Below, piece by piece: positions 1 to 6,196 of a stretch of DNA of 10,648 nucleotides. The notes under the pieces were generated by a model. The model was not told the DNA's origin and searched no databases. It saw only the letters and a list, made by a program, of their open reading frames with translations. The first letter of the stretch is position 1; every line of letters starts with the position of its first letter. Location of the stretch: contig JAFDGP010000055.1 of NCBI GenBank assembly GCA_019309245.1, forward strand, positions 1 to 10,648, read 5' to 3'. The position numbers were made by a program, and so were the translations under genes. The stretch comes from Deltaproteobacteria bacterium. GTDB lineage: Bacteria > Desulfobacterota > Desulfobacteria > Desulfobacterales > C00003060.

Positions 1-100
1 TGAAAATGCCGTTTCCACCGCTATCCCTCCATCTTGTGGCGTTCCCATTAAATTCTGTAAAACCAGAGCGTTAATCCAAACCTCACACACAAAATCCCCC

Positions 101-117
101 TTGGCATGTGCCTTGCT
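101..117 (+). promoter_or_regulatory. Sigma-54 (RpoN) promoter of the antiporter operon
   Basis: The bases TTGGCATGTGCCTTGCT match the sigma-54 consensus YTGGCACG-N4-TTGCW at every fixed position except one (C to T at base 107). The diagnostic GG (103-104) and GC (115-116) are separated by exactly 10 bases, as -24/-12 promoters require. Transcription would start near base 127-128 and give a leader of about 64 bases before the proposed GTG start of mnhE. Sigma-54 promoters need an AAA+ enhancer-binding activator, so the operon is probably switched by a specific signal. No convincing activator or IHF site is visible in bases 1-100, and the enhancer may lie further upstream. Confidence 0.75.
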
Positions 118-181
118 CCCGTGATTGCCACATTCAAAGGATCAGTGCTGCTTGTTCCGTATTGTTTGTTCAGGGAAAGGG

Positions 182-187
182 GGAGGA
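182..187 (+). promoter_or_regulatory. Ribosome binding site that fixes the mnhE start
   Basis: A purine-rich GGGGGAGGA-type Shine-Dalgarno sequence ends 4 bases before a GTG at 192. The longer open frame beginning with ATG at 108 would start inside the sigma-54 promoter, upstream of the expected transcription start. The GTG at 192 is therefore the better start. Confidence 0.65.
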
Positions 188-191
188 ACCG

Positions 192-773
192 GTGGATCGT
201 ACACTTGAGGCAAGCGGAGCGGAGGTCTCGGCGGCTGTTGGTGAAAGCGAGGCCGGGTCGTCGAACGCCGGAACCGGAAACAGGCTTTCGTTTTTTTCCT
301 TTGCGTTGACGGTTGTCATCATGTTCGGCCTGTGGGTGGTCCTTTCCGGCAGGCTTGATGCTTTTCATCTCAGCCTCGGACTCATTTCATGCGGGATCGT
401 CGCTTACCTTTCGGCCGACCTTCTATTTCCTTCCCGAAGCAAAGGACTGTTGGCCCAATGGATTCGGTTTGCGCGCTACATCCCATGGCTGGTGATTGAG
501 ATCATCAAAGCGAGCCTTCATGTCACCTACCTCGTCTTTCATCCCCGGATGATGGACCTCATTGACCCCAGAATCATAAAATTTCGAAGTAAACTCAAGA
601 GCGATCTGGCCCTGGTCACTTTTGCGAACTCGATTACACTGACACCCGGTACCATTACAGTCTATGTCTCCATTGATGGAGATTTCAAGGTTCACGCGAT
701 TGATGCCGCTTCCGGGGATCCATTGCCCGGCGAGATGGAAGAAAGAATTTCCAAGGCGTTTGGCGAGGTGTGA
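192..773 (+). CDS. mnhE: Mrp/Mnh-type Na+/H+ antiporter subunit E
   Basis: This is the small membrane subunit MnhE/MrpE/PhaE (MNHE family, PF01899), equivalent to MbhA of membrane-bound hydrogenase. From the GTG at 192 it is 193 residues. Residues 1-30 are polar and Ala/Gly/Ser/Glu-rich, and look like a non-conserved extension, since family members are usually near 160 residues. Hydrophobic segments lie at about 33-52 and 58-79, with another around 95-117. The soluble C-terminal domain carries the family motif NSITLTPGT at 146-154, followed by a beta-rich segment (TVYVSIDGDFKVHAID). MrpE is known to be needed for assembly and activity of Mrp antiporters but does not form an ion channel. It is the first gene of the operon, and its TGA overlaps the mnhF ATG. 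The family call is firm and the start is inferred. Confidence 0.9.
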   Translation: MDRTLEASGAEVSAAVGESEAGSSNAGTGNRLSFFSFALTVVIMFGLWVVLSGRLDAFHLSLGLISCGIVAYLSADLLFPSRSKGLLAQWIRFARYIPWLVIEIIKASLHVTYLVFHPRMMDLIDPRIIKFRSKLKSDLALVTFANSITLTPGTITVYVSIDGDFKVHAIDAASGDPLPGEMEERISKAFGEV

Positions 774-1054
774 TGAACAACGTATTCCTTTACTCCGGTC
801 TTTATCTGGCATTTTTGATGATTCTTTCACTGTACCGTGCGCTTTTCGGTCCCACGGTGGTGGATCGCATGATCGGCGTCAACGCGATCGGAAGCAAGAC
901 GGCTGTGTTGCTTATCCTGATCGGTCTGCTCTATGAACGTGTAGACATGTTCGTCGATATTGCGTTGGCCTATGCCATGCTCAACTTCATCGCCGTATTG
1001 GCGGCCTCCCGGTATTTCCAGAAACGCAAAGGCCTCTACGATGAAATGCCCTGA
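773..1054 (+). CDS. mnhF: Mrp/Mnh-type antiporter subunit F
   Basis: This 93-residue membrane protein has three predicted helices and belongs to the MnhF/MrpF/PhaF family (PF04066), equivalent to MbhB. The conserved core reads LFGPTVVDRMIGVNAIGSK, followed by VDIALAYAMLNFIAVLAASRYF, with the invariant GPT..DR and the acidic VDIA in the third helix. It begins with ATG at 773, which overlaps the mnhE stop as TGATG, so translation is probably coupled. A GTG at 770 is the only alternative start and adds one residue. In Mrp and Mbh structures subunits E, F and G cluster at the end of the complex thought to handle sodium. That role here is inferred from the family. Confidence 0.93.
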   Translation: MNNVFLYSGLYLAFLMILSLYRALFGPTVVDRMIGVNAIGSKTAVLLILIGLLYERVDMFVDIALAYAMLNFIAVLAASRYFQKRKGLYDEMP

Positions 1055-1158
1055 ATCGGATTTCGGAAAAGGCTTGGTGTGGAAGGCCCCGTGGCCGAGC
1101 TCGTTGAGACGATCGCTATTTGGCAGAACTGACGGCACCCTATAAGGAGACCTGAAGG

Positions 1159-1482
1159 ATGGATATCATTGTAACGCTGTTTTTGTTGATCGGCCTGTTC
1201 TTTTTTACAGGAGGGGCGGTGGGAATCTTGCGATTTCCCGACTTTTATTCCCGCCTTCACCCGGCCGGAAAACTGGACACGGTGGGTTTGTTGTCCGCAA
1301 TGATCGCCCTGGCGTTGTTCAACCTGCACCATATCACGCTGGGCACGGTTTTGACCAGCATCAAGATCCTGTTGATCGTGGTCTTTGTGTTTCTGGCCAG
1401 TCCGACCGCCACGCATGCCATTGTGGACGCCGGTGTGAGGGCGGGCCTGGCACCGTGGACCAAAGGACAAGAAAGGAGATAG
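1159..1482 (+). CDS. mnhG: Mrp/Mnh-type antiporter subunit G
   Basis: This 107-residue protein belongs to the MnhG/MrpG/PhaG family (PF03334), equivalent to MbhC. Three hydrophobic segments lie at about 2-24, 43-60 and 65-80. The signature GAVGILRFPDFYSRLHPAGK followed by LDTVG is complete, as is the C-terminal ASPTATHAI motif. A good ribosome binding site (AAGGAGA) precedes the ATG. It is separated from mnhF by 104 bases, the widest gap within the operon, and I see no convincing gene or terminator there. Its stop lies 2 bases before the next start. Size and motifs are normal for the family. Confidence 0.93.
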   Translation: MDIIVTLFLLIGLFFFTGGAVGILRFPDFYSRLHPAGKLDTVGLLSAMIALALFNLHHITLGTVLTSIKILLIVVFVFLASPTATHAIVDAGVRAGLAPWTKGQERR

Positions 1483-1484
1483 CC

Positions 1485-1730
1485 ATGCTCTGGCAGCTGG
1501 ATTTGGCCGTGTTGACCCTGGTGGTGGTTGTAGGCATCGGCTCGATTATGGTGAAGGACTTGTTGGGCGCTGCCATCATGTTTGGGGCCTACAGCTTCTT
1601 GATGTGTCTGCTTTGGTCCATCATGGGAGCGGTGGACGTGGCCTTTACCGAGGCCTCGGTCGGGGCCGGTGTAAGCACCGTATTTTTCGTTGCTGCCGTA
1701 TTTCGTACCACAAGGAGGACAAAGGATTGA
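1485..1730 (+). CDS. MbhD-type DUF4040 subunit (MrpA C-terminal-like)
   Basis: This 81-residue protein has three predicted helices and matches the MrpA C-terminal/MbhD domain (DUF4040, PF13244). The diagnostic segment is GAVDVAFTEASVGAGVSTVFF at about 47-67, which resembles NuoJ-type helices of complex I. In canonical Mrp this domain is fused to the C-terminus of MrpA; here it is a separate gene, as in Mbh. The start chosen is ATG 1485, which has a strong AAAGGAGA site 5 bases upstream. An in-frame ATG at 1455 lies inside mnhG and lacks a site. The stop overlaps the TTG start of the next gene as TTGA. Confidence 0.88.
   Translation: MLWQLDLAVLTLVVVVGIGSIMVKDLLGAAIMFGAYSFLMCLLWSIMGAVDVAFTEASVGAGVSTVFFVAAVFRTTRRTKD
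1713..1718 (+). promoter_or_regulatory. Strong ribosome binding site for a TTG start
   Basis: A perfect AGGAGG lies 8 bases before a TTG at 1727. The TTG overlaps the preceding stop codon (TTGA). No ATG or GTG occurs nearby in frame, and the protein from this TTG begins with the hydrophobic helix expected for MbhE. TTG is therefore the likely start codon. Confidence 0.65.
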
Positions 1731-2551
1731 AAGTCGTAGGACTCATCATCGCCTTGCTGGCGGGTTCCCTGCTGGTCTATGCTACCGCGGACTTTCCCCC
1801 CCTTGGCGATCCAAACTCTCCGGCGAGCGTCCACGTGTCTCCCCGTTATATCGAAAAGACCATGGAAGAGACCGACGTGCCCAACATCGTGACATCGGTC
1901 CTGGCTGACTATCGGGGCTATGATACCATGTTTGAAACCACGGTCATTTTTTGTGCAGGTGTGGCCTGTTTTTTACTCCTGAGGGTCTACAGACGCGAAG
2001 AACCCCAGGAAAGACTATACCGGCACGTATTGACCGGCGTGACCATCCATGTCAAAGCGGGCAAGCTGCCTCCGTCGCCCGACTTTGAACGGATCGACAG
2101 TGCATGGACCCCCCACGACCTGATTATCAAGACCATATGCCGGCTGTTGATTCCTTTTATTCAGCTGTTTGCCCTGTATGTGATCGCGCACGGCCATCAT
2201 AGCCCCGGGGGCGGATTCCAGGGGGGCGTTATGTTGGGCGCCAGCGTGATCGTGTTGGCCATGTCCCAGGATCTCAGGACCGCTGTGAGGCGACTGCGAG
2301 AAAAGGCCGACGCCTTGATGTGTGCCACGGGGGTCTTTATTTATGCAGGCACAGGCGCACTGTGCCTGCTTTTGGGGTCCAACTTTCTGGATTATTCCGC
2401 CTTGGCGCCCGTACTGCACGTTGACCCGATTATGGCCCGTTCTCACGGAATCTTCATGGTTGAGGTCGGGGTGGGTGTCGCAGTGATGGGGGTCATGATT
2501 TGGATCTACAACAACGTGTCCTCGATGGGCAAATACGATGAAGGGCTATAG
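1727..2551 (+). CDS. mnhB: MbhE-MnhB fusion subunit of the antiporter
   Basis: This 274-residue protein joins two subunits that are separate in Mbh. Residues 1-90 are MbhE-like, equivalent to the far C-terminal part of MrpA: an initial helix (3-22), the segment GDPNSPASVHVSPRYIEKT, then VTSVLADYRGYDTMFE at 55-70 with conserved Asp66 and Glu70, and a second helix (71-87). After a linker of about 40 residues, residues 132-274 form an MnhB domain (PF04039) with four helices. It carries the hallmark GHHSPGGGFQGG (156-167) and the C-terminal SHGIFMVEVGVGVAVMGVMI. The start is a TTG with a perfect Shine-Dalgarno, overlapping the previous stop. The fusion matches the family architecture annotated elsewhere as MbhE/MnhB, and I infer that it keeps the two domains in fixed stoichiometry. 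Confidence 0.9.
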   Translation: MKVVGLIIALLAGSLLVYATADFPPLGDPNSPASVHVSPRYIEKTMEETDVPNIVTSVLADYRGYDTMFETTVIFCAGVACFLLLRVYRREEPQERLYRHVLTGVTIHVKAGKLPPSPDFERIDSAWTPHDLIIKTICRLLIPFIQLFALYVIAHGHHSPGGGFQGGVMLGASVIVLAMSQDLRTAVRRLREKADALMCATGVFIYAGTGALCLLLGSNFLDYSALAPVLHVDPIMARSHGIFMVEVGVGVAVMGVMIWIYNNVSSMGKYDEGL

Positions 2552-2950
2552 ATGATGGGCGAATTCATGCAAGCGGTTATCGCCAAGTATAACTACTGGA
2601 TCTATATCACGCTGATGATGATCGGCCTGTATGCGATGATTGCCAAGAACAATCTGATCAAAAAGATCGTGGGCATGAATATTTTCCAGACGGCCATCAT
2701 CTTGTTCTACGTGTCCATCGGTGTAAAAAAAGGGGGCACCCTGCCCATTGTCGAGCACGGCCATGGTGCTCACGCCCATGCCGTGCACGCGGCCGACTAC
2801 CTAAACCCGTTGCCGCATGTGCTGATGCTGACCGCTATCGTGGTGTCCGTGGCAACACTCGGGGTTGCCCTGGCCTTGGGGGTCAAGGTCTATCGGGAAT
2901 ATCAGACCCTTGAAGAAGACGAAATTCTTGCACGGATAAGGGAAAAATGA
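2552..2950 (+). CDS. mnhC: Mrp/Mnh-type antiporter subunit C (NuoK-like)
   Basis: This 132-residue, three-helix protein is of the MnhC/MrpC/MbhG family, homologous to NuoK of complex I. Helices lie at about 15-31, 38-57 and 89-112. The segment IGLYAMIAKNNLIKKIVGMNIFQTAIILFYVSIG fits the conserved first two helices, and NPLPHVLMLTAIVVSVATLGVALAL fits the third. Between helices 2 and 3 there is a histidine cluster (His69, 71, 74, 76 and 79), facing outward if the topology follows NuoK. The ATG follows the mnhB stop directly, and a second ATG is the next codon. The C-terminus is charged (EEDEILARIREK) and overlaps the next gene as ATGA. Confidence 0.92.
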   Translation: MMGEFMQAVIAKYNYWIYITLMMIGLYAMIAKNNLIKKIVGMNIFQTAIILFYVSIGVKKGGTLPIVEHGHGAHAHAVHAADYLNPLPHVLMLTAIVVSVATLGVALALGVKVYREYQTLEEDEILARIREK

Positions 2951-4446
2951 GCGCACATTATCCAACACTGCTCGTCACCGTTCCGTTGTTGTCGGCGTTT
3001 GTCATCAGTGCCGCCGGCTGGGTTAACAAGAGGTGGTGCTTTCCCATCGCCGTGGCCGCTCTGGGTGTGTCCGCGTATTCATGCGTCGGACTGCTCTTAA
3101 AAGTTGCGGACGGAGGCGTGGTCCATTATCGGTTGGGTGGGTGGCCGCCTCCATGGGGCATTGCGTACTATGTGGACCAACTCAACGCCTTGGTGCTGTG
3201 CGTGGTTTCCCTGGCCGCCCTGATCAACCTCATTGCCGCCAAAAAGAGTATTGAACGGGAGTTTCCTGAAAAGACCGCTCCCTTTTATACCCTCTATGTT
3301 CTGTTTGTGACGGGCATGCTGGGCATTACGGTTACGGGAGATGCCTTCAACCTGTACGTGTTGTTGGAGATCGGCTCGTTGACCGGCTACGGCCTCATTG
3401 CCATGGGCGATAAGGCACGTGCCCCGCTTTCCACACTGAATTATCTGTATATGGGAACCATCGGCGCGTGTTTTTACCTGTTGGGTGTGGGATATTTATA
3501 TATCGTCACCGGGTCGTTAAACATGGCCGACATCGCCCATCTTCTGCCTCCGCTGTACCACTCGAAGGCCGTCCTGACCGCCTTTATTATCTGCCTGGTG
3601 GGCGTATGGGTCAAGATGGCCTTTTTCCCGCTGCACGGCTGGCTGCCAAATGCATACACCTTCGCGCCTTCTGCGGCCAGCAGCCTGATCGCCCCGTTGA
3701 TGACCAAGGTGATGATCTACGTCATGATCCGGCTCATACTGACAGTGTTCACGCCTCAGTTCGCCTTTGGAACGTTACTGGTGAGCAAGCCGATCGTGTG
3801 GCTCGCTGTGGCAGCTATTGTCATGGGTGCACTGCTTGCCTTAAAGGAGCGGGATGTCAAACGGATGTTGACCTATATCATCATCGCGGAAGTGGGCTAT
3901 ATGGTGGGCGGAGCCTGGCTGGGCAATCGGGCCGGCATGACGGGGGCAATCCTTCATATCGCCAACGATGCCCTGATGACACTGTGTGTGTTTTTGGCGG
4001 TGGGTTGCATTGTGTACAAGACAAAAGGAGCGCGCTTTGAGGACATCCAGGGGCTGTTCCGTAAGATGCCGTTTACCATGGCTGGTTTCGTAGTCGGTGC
4101 CCTGTCGATTATCGGGGTTCCGCCCACGTGTGGGTTTTTCAGCAAGTGGTATCTGATATCCGGGGCCATCCAGGCGGGCCAGTATGGCTTTATGGTGGCC
4201 CTGCTTTTCAGCAGCCTGGTGAGTGTGGTGTTATTTTTCAGAATTTTTGAAATCGCTTACTATGAGCCTTTTCAAGACCATCATGGGGAAACACATACGC
4301 ATCACGCATCGTTGATGGATGAAGCCCCGCTGGGCATGGTGGTTCCCCTGCTGATTGTGGCTGCGGGATTGGTTGTGATGGGGCTCTATACCGGCGGTAT
4401 TGTCTCACATGTGATCCGGTTCGTTATTCCAAAAGGTCTGGTCTAA
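2947..4446 (+). CDS. mnhD: Antiporter subunit D, first copy (D1)
   Basis: This 499-residue, roughly 14-helix protein of the proton-conducting family (PF00361) is equivalent to MrpD/MbhH and NuoM/NuoN. Channel residues visible by alignment with its two paralogues in this operon are Glu141 in helix 5 (LLEIGSLTGYGL), Lys223 in helix 7 (VKMAFFPLHGWLP) with His230, Lys254 in helix 8 (MTKVMIY), and Lys400 in helix 12 (GFFSKWYLISG). The helix-10 lysine seen in D2 and D3 is replaced by Thr345 (HIANDALMTL). A histidine cluster (His445, 446, 450, 452, 453) lies in the loop before the last helix, cytoplasmic if the topology is conserved. The start overlaps the mnhC stop. Length and helix count are normal for MnhD. 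Confidence 0.93.
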   Translation: MSAHYPTLLVTVPLLSAFVISAAGWVNKRWCFPIAVAALGVSAYSCVGLLLKVADGGVVHYRLGGWPPPWGIAYYVDQLNALVLCVVSLAALINLIAAKKSIEREFPEKTAPFYTLYVLFVTGMLGITVTGDAFNLYVLLEIGSLTGYGLIAMGDKARAPLSTLNYLYMGTIGACFYLLGVGYLYIVTGSLNMADIAHLLPPLYHSKAVLTAFIICLVGVWVKMAFFPLHGWLPNAYTFAPSAASSLIAPLMTKVMIYVMIRLILTVFTPQFAFGTLLVSKPIVWLAVAAIVMGALLALKERDVKRMLTYIIIAEVGYMVGGAWLGNRAGMTGAILHIANDALMTLCVFLAVGCIVYKTKGARFEDIQGLFRKMPFTMAGFVVGALSIIGVPPTCGFFSKWYLISGAIQAGQYGFMVALLFSSLVSVVLFFRIFEIAYYEPFQDHHGETHTHHASLMDEAPLGMVVPLLIVAAGLVVMGLYTGGIVSHVIRFVIPKGLV

Positions 4447-4465
4447 AGAGAAAAGTAGGGATTCC

Positions 4466-5932
4466 ATGGAAACGATTATCTCGATAAAACCCTTGCTCGC
4501 CGTCCTTGTTTCGCTCTTGGTCACGCCAATCCTGGTTTCCAGCAGGGCTTCAAATGTGCGGGAGTCATGGACCTTTGTAGCCGCTGGCTTGAAGTTTCTG
4601 ATCGTAGCCTCCATGGTGCCAGCCGTGCTCCATGGAAGTCAGATCGTGTACACCATTGCAGAGGTCTTCCCGGGTGTGGCCATCAAGTTCAGGGTGGACG
4701 CACTGGGCATGCTTTTCGCCCTGGTGGCCTCGTCGCTATGGATTATTACCTCGGCTTATTCGATCGGGTACATGCGGGGGCTCGATGAGCACAGTCAGAC
4801 ACGCTATTTTGTCTTTTTTGCCCTTGCCCTGTCGGCTACAATCGGGGTGGCCTTTTCGGCCAACCTGCTTACGCTTTATCTTTTCTATGAAATGCTTTCT
4901 TTTGCCACGTATCCGCTGGTGACCCACCACCAAGATAGGGAGGCGCGAAGTTCCGGCCGAAAATATCTCCTGTATATCGTAGGGACATCTATCGGTATTG
5001 TATTGCCGGCCATGCTGGTGACCTACAATTTAACCGGGACGCTGGATTTTTCCATGCACGGAGTGTTTTCAGGAACCGAACCGCGGGCGACGATAGTGGT
5101 TTTGCTTTTGATGCTGGTCTTGGGGTTTGCCAAGGTTGCGATTATTCCGCTTCATTCGTGGCTTCCGGCCGCCATGGTGGCCCCGACTCCTGTCAGTGCA
5201 TTGCTGCATGCCGTGGCGGTCGTCAAGGTCGGGGCCTTCAGCGTGATTCGCGTCATTACCGGGGTTTTCGGCATTGATTTGTTGAGCCGTTTGCATCTGG
5301 GCACACTGATCGGTTACCTGGCGGCCTTTACGGTGATCGTCGCATCCCTGATTGCGCTTTCCCAGGACGGACTAAAGCGGCGGCTTGCCTTTTCCACGAT
5401 CGGACAGCTGTCATATATCGTGCTGGGCGTGGCGCTTCTTTCCCCAAAAGGGCTTATCGGCGGCATGACCCATATCGCGATGCATGCCTTTGGCAAGATT
5501 ACCTTGTTTTTTTGTGCAGGCGCCATCTTTGTCGCCACCGGAAAGAAAAATATCAGCGAGATGGTCGGCATCGGCAAACGGATGCCCATTACCATGACCG
5601 CTTTTCTAATCGGTTCTTTGAGCGTCATCGGCCTTCCGCCCACAGGCGGATTTTTCAGCAAATGGTACCTGGTCTTGGGAACCCTTCAGGCCCACCAGAT
5701 TTCTATGCTGGTCGTGCTGTTGGCCAGTTCCCTGCTAAACGCCGCCTATTTTCTTCCGGTGGTTTACAAGGCCTTTTTTTGTACTGAACAGGAGGCGATG
5801 TTTCCAAACACAGTCCAGGAGGCTCCGCTGTGGTGTGTGGTACCGCTGGTGGTTACGGCCATTGGCTCGATCGTGTTGTTTTTCTATCCGACCATCTTTT
5901 TGAACCTGGCCAAGCTCGCCATTGGTGTATGA
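4466..5932 (+). CDS. Antiporter subunit D-like, second copy (D2)
   Basis: This 488-residue, roughly 14-helix protein of the PF00361 family is a second NuoL/M/N-like channel module. It has the complete set of expected proton-path residues: Glu142 in helix 5 (LFYEMLSFATYPL), Lys223 with His230 (FAKVAIIPLHSWLP), His248 and Lys254 (LLHAVAVVKVGAFSVIRVI), His336/His340/Lys344 (HIAMHAFGKITLF), and Lys399 (GGFFSKWYLV). The LHAVAVVKVG helix resembles MrpA and NuoL more than MrpD, so it may fill the position of the missing MrpA N-terminal module. That placement is an inference. It begins 19 bases after D1 with a GTAGGGA site and ends 12 bases before the small membrane protein gene. It is too short to be a complete MrpA, and the MrpA C-terminal pieces sit upstream as separate genes. 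Confidence 0.9.
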   Translation: METIISIKPLLAVLVSLLVTPILVSSRASNVRESWTFVAAGLKFLIVASMVPAVLHGSQIVYTIAEVFPGVAIKFRVDALGMLFALVASSLWIITSAYSIGYMRGLDEHSQTRYFVFFALALSATIGVAFSANLLTLYLFYEMLSFATYPLVTHHQDREARSSGRKYLLYIVGTSIGIVLPAMLVTYNLTGTLDFSMHGVFSGTEPRATIVVLLLMLVLGFAKVAIIPLHSWLPAAMVAPTPVSALLHAVAVVKVGAFSVIRVITGVFGIDLLSRLHLGTLIGYLAAFTVIVASLIALSQDGLKRRLAFSTIGQLSYIVLGVALLSPKGLIGGMTHIAMHAFGKITLFFCAGAIFVATGKKNISEMVGIGKRMPITMTAFLIGSLSVIGLPPTGGFFSKWYLVLGTLQAHQISMLVVLLASSLLNAAYFLPVVYKAFFCTEQEAMFPNTVQEAPLWCVVPLVVTAIGSIVLFFYPTIFLNLAKLAIGV

Positions 5933-5944
5933 CAAGGAGAGGGC

Positions 5945-6196
5945 ATGAAACCGAAAAAAGAGTTTGATTATTTTGACCGGCCCGAGACCATCAAAAAGCT
6001 GTGGGTTTTGCTGTATGCCACCTGTGCCCTGACGGTGGTGCTTGAACTGTTCATGCACAAGCACCCGCACTTCGGGTTCGACGGCTTTTTTGCATTTCAT
6101 GCGATTCTTGGCTTTGTTGCTTGTGCCGTTTTGATACTCTTTTCTAAGGCCATCGGATTGGTGTTGAAAGTAAAAGAGGACTATTATGACAAGTAA
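5945..6196 (+). CDS. Unrecognised 83-residue two-helix membrane protein
   Basis: I do not recognise a named family. The protein has a charged N-terminus (MKPKKEFDYFDRPETIKK), a first hydrophobic helix at about 20-37, a short loop with three histidines (His38, 40, 42) and FGFDGFFAFH, a second helix at about 48-73, and a charged tail ending EDYYDK. Positive charges at the N-terminus suggest that both ends are cytoplasmic and the histidine loop is outside. An excellent ribosome binding site (AAGGAGAG) precedes the ATG. The gene's 3' end overlaps the next start by 11 bases, so it is firmly embedded in the operon between two antiporter subunits. I infer a small accessory subunit of this complex. 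The gene is clearly real, but its role is open. Confidence 0.8.
   Translation: MKPKKEFDYFDRPETIKKLWVLLYATCALTVVLELFMHKHPHFGFDGFFAFHAILGFVACAVLILFSKAIGLVLKVKEDYYDK

Noticed and set aside
108..191. Upstream ATG at 108 as the start of mnhE
   Set aside because: It lies inside the sigma-54 promoter and upstream of the predicted transcription start, has no ribosome binding site, and would add 28 residues with no resemblance to the family.
1041..1145. Small 34-residue open frame between mnhF and mnhG
   Set aside because: It overlaps the end of mnhF, has no ribosome binding site, and gives a low-complexity Trp/Pro/Arg-rich product with no recognisable feature.
3468..4040. 190-residue open frame within D1 in another frame
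   Set aside because: It lies entirely inside a well-conserved channel gene and encodes an Arg/Cys/Gly-rich product without domains, as expected of an alternative reading of GC-rich coding DNA.
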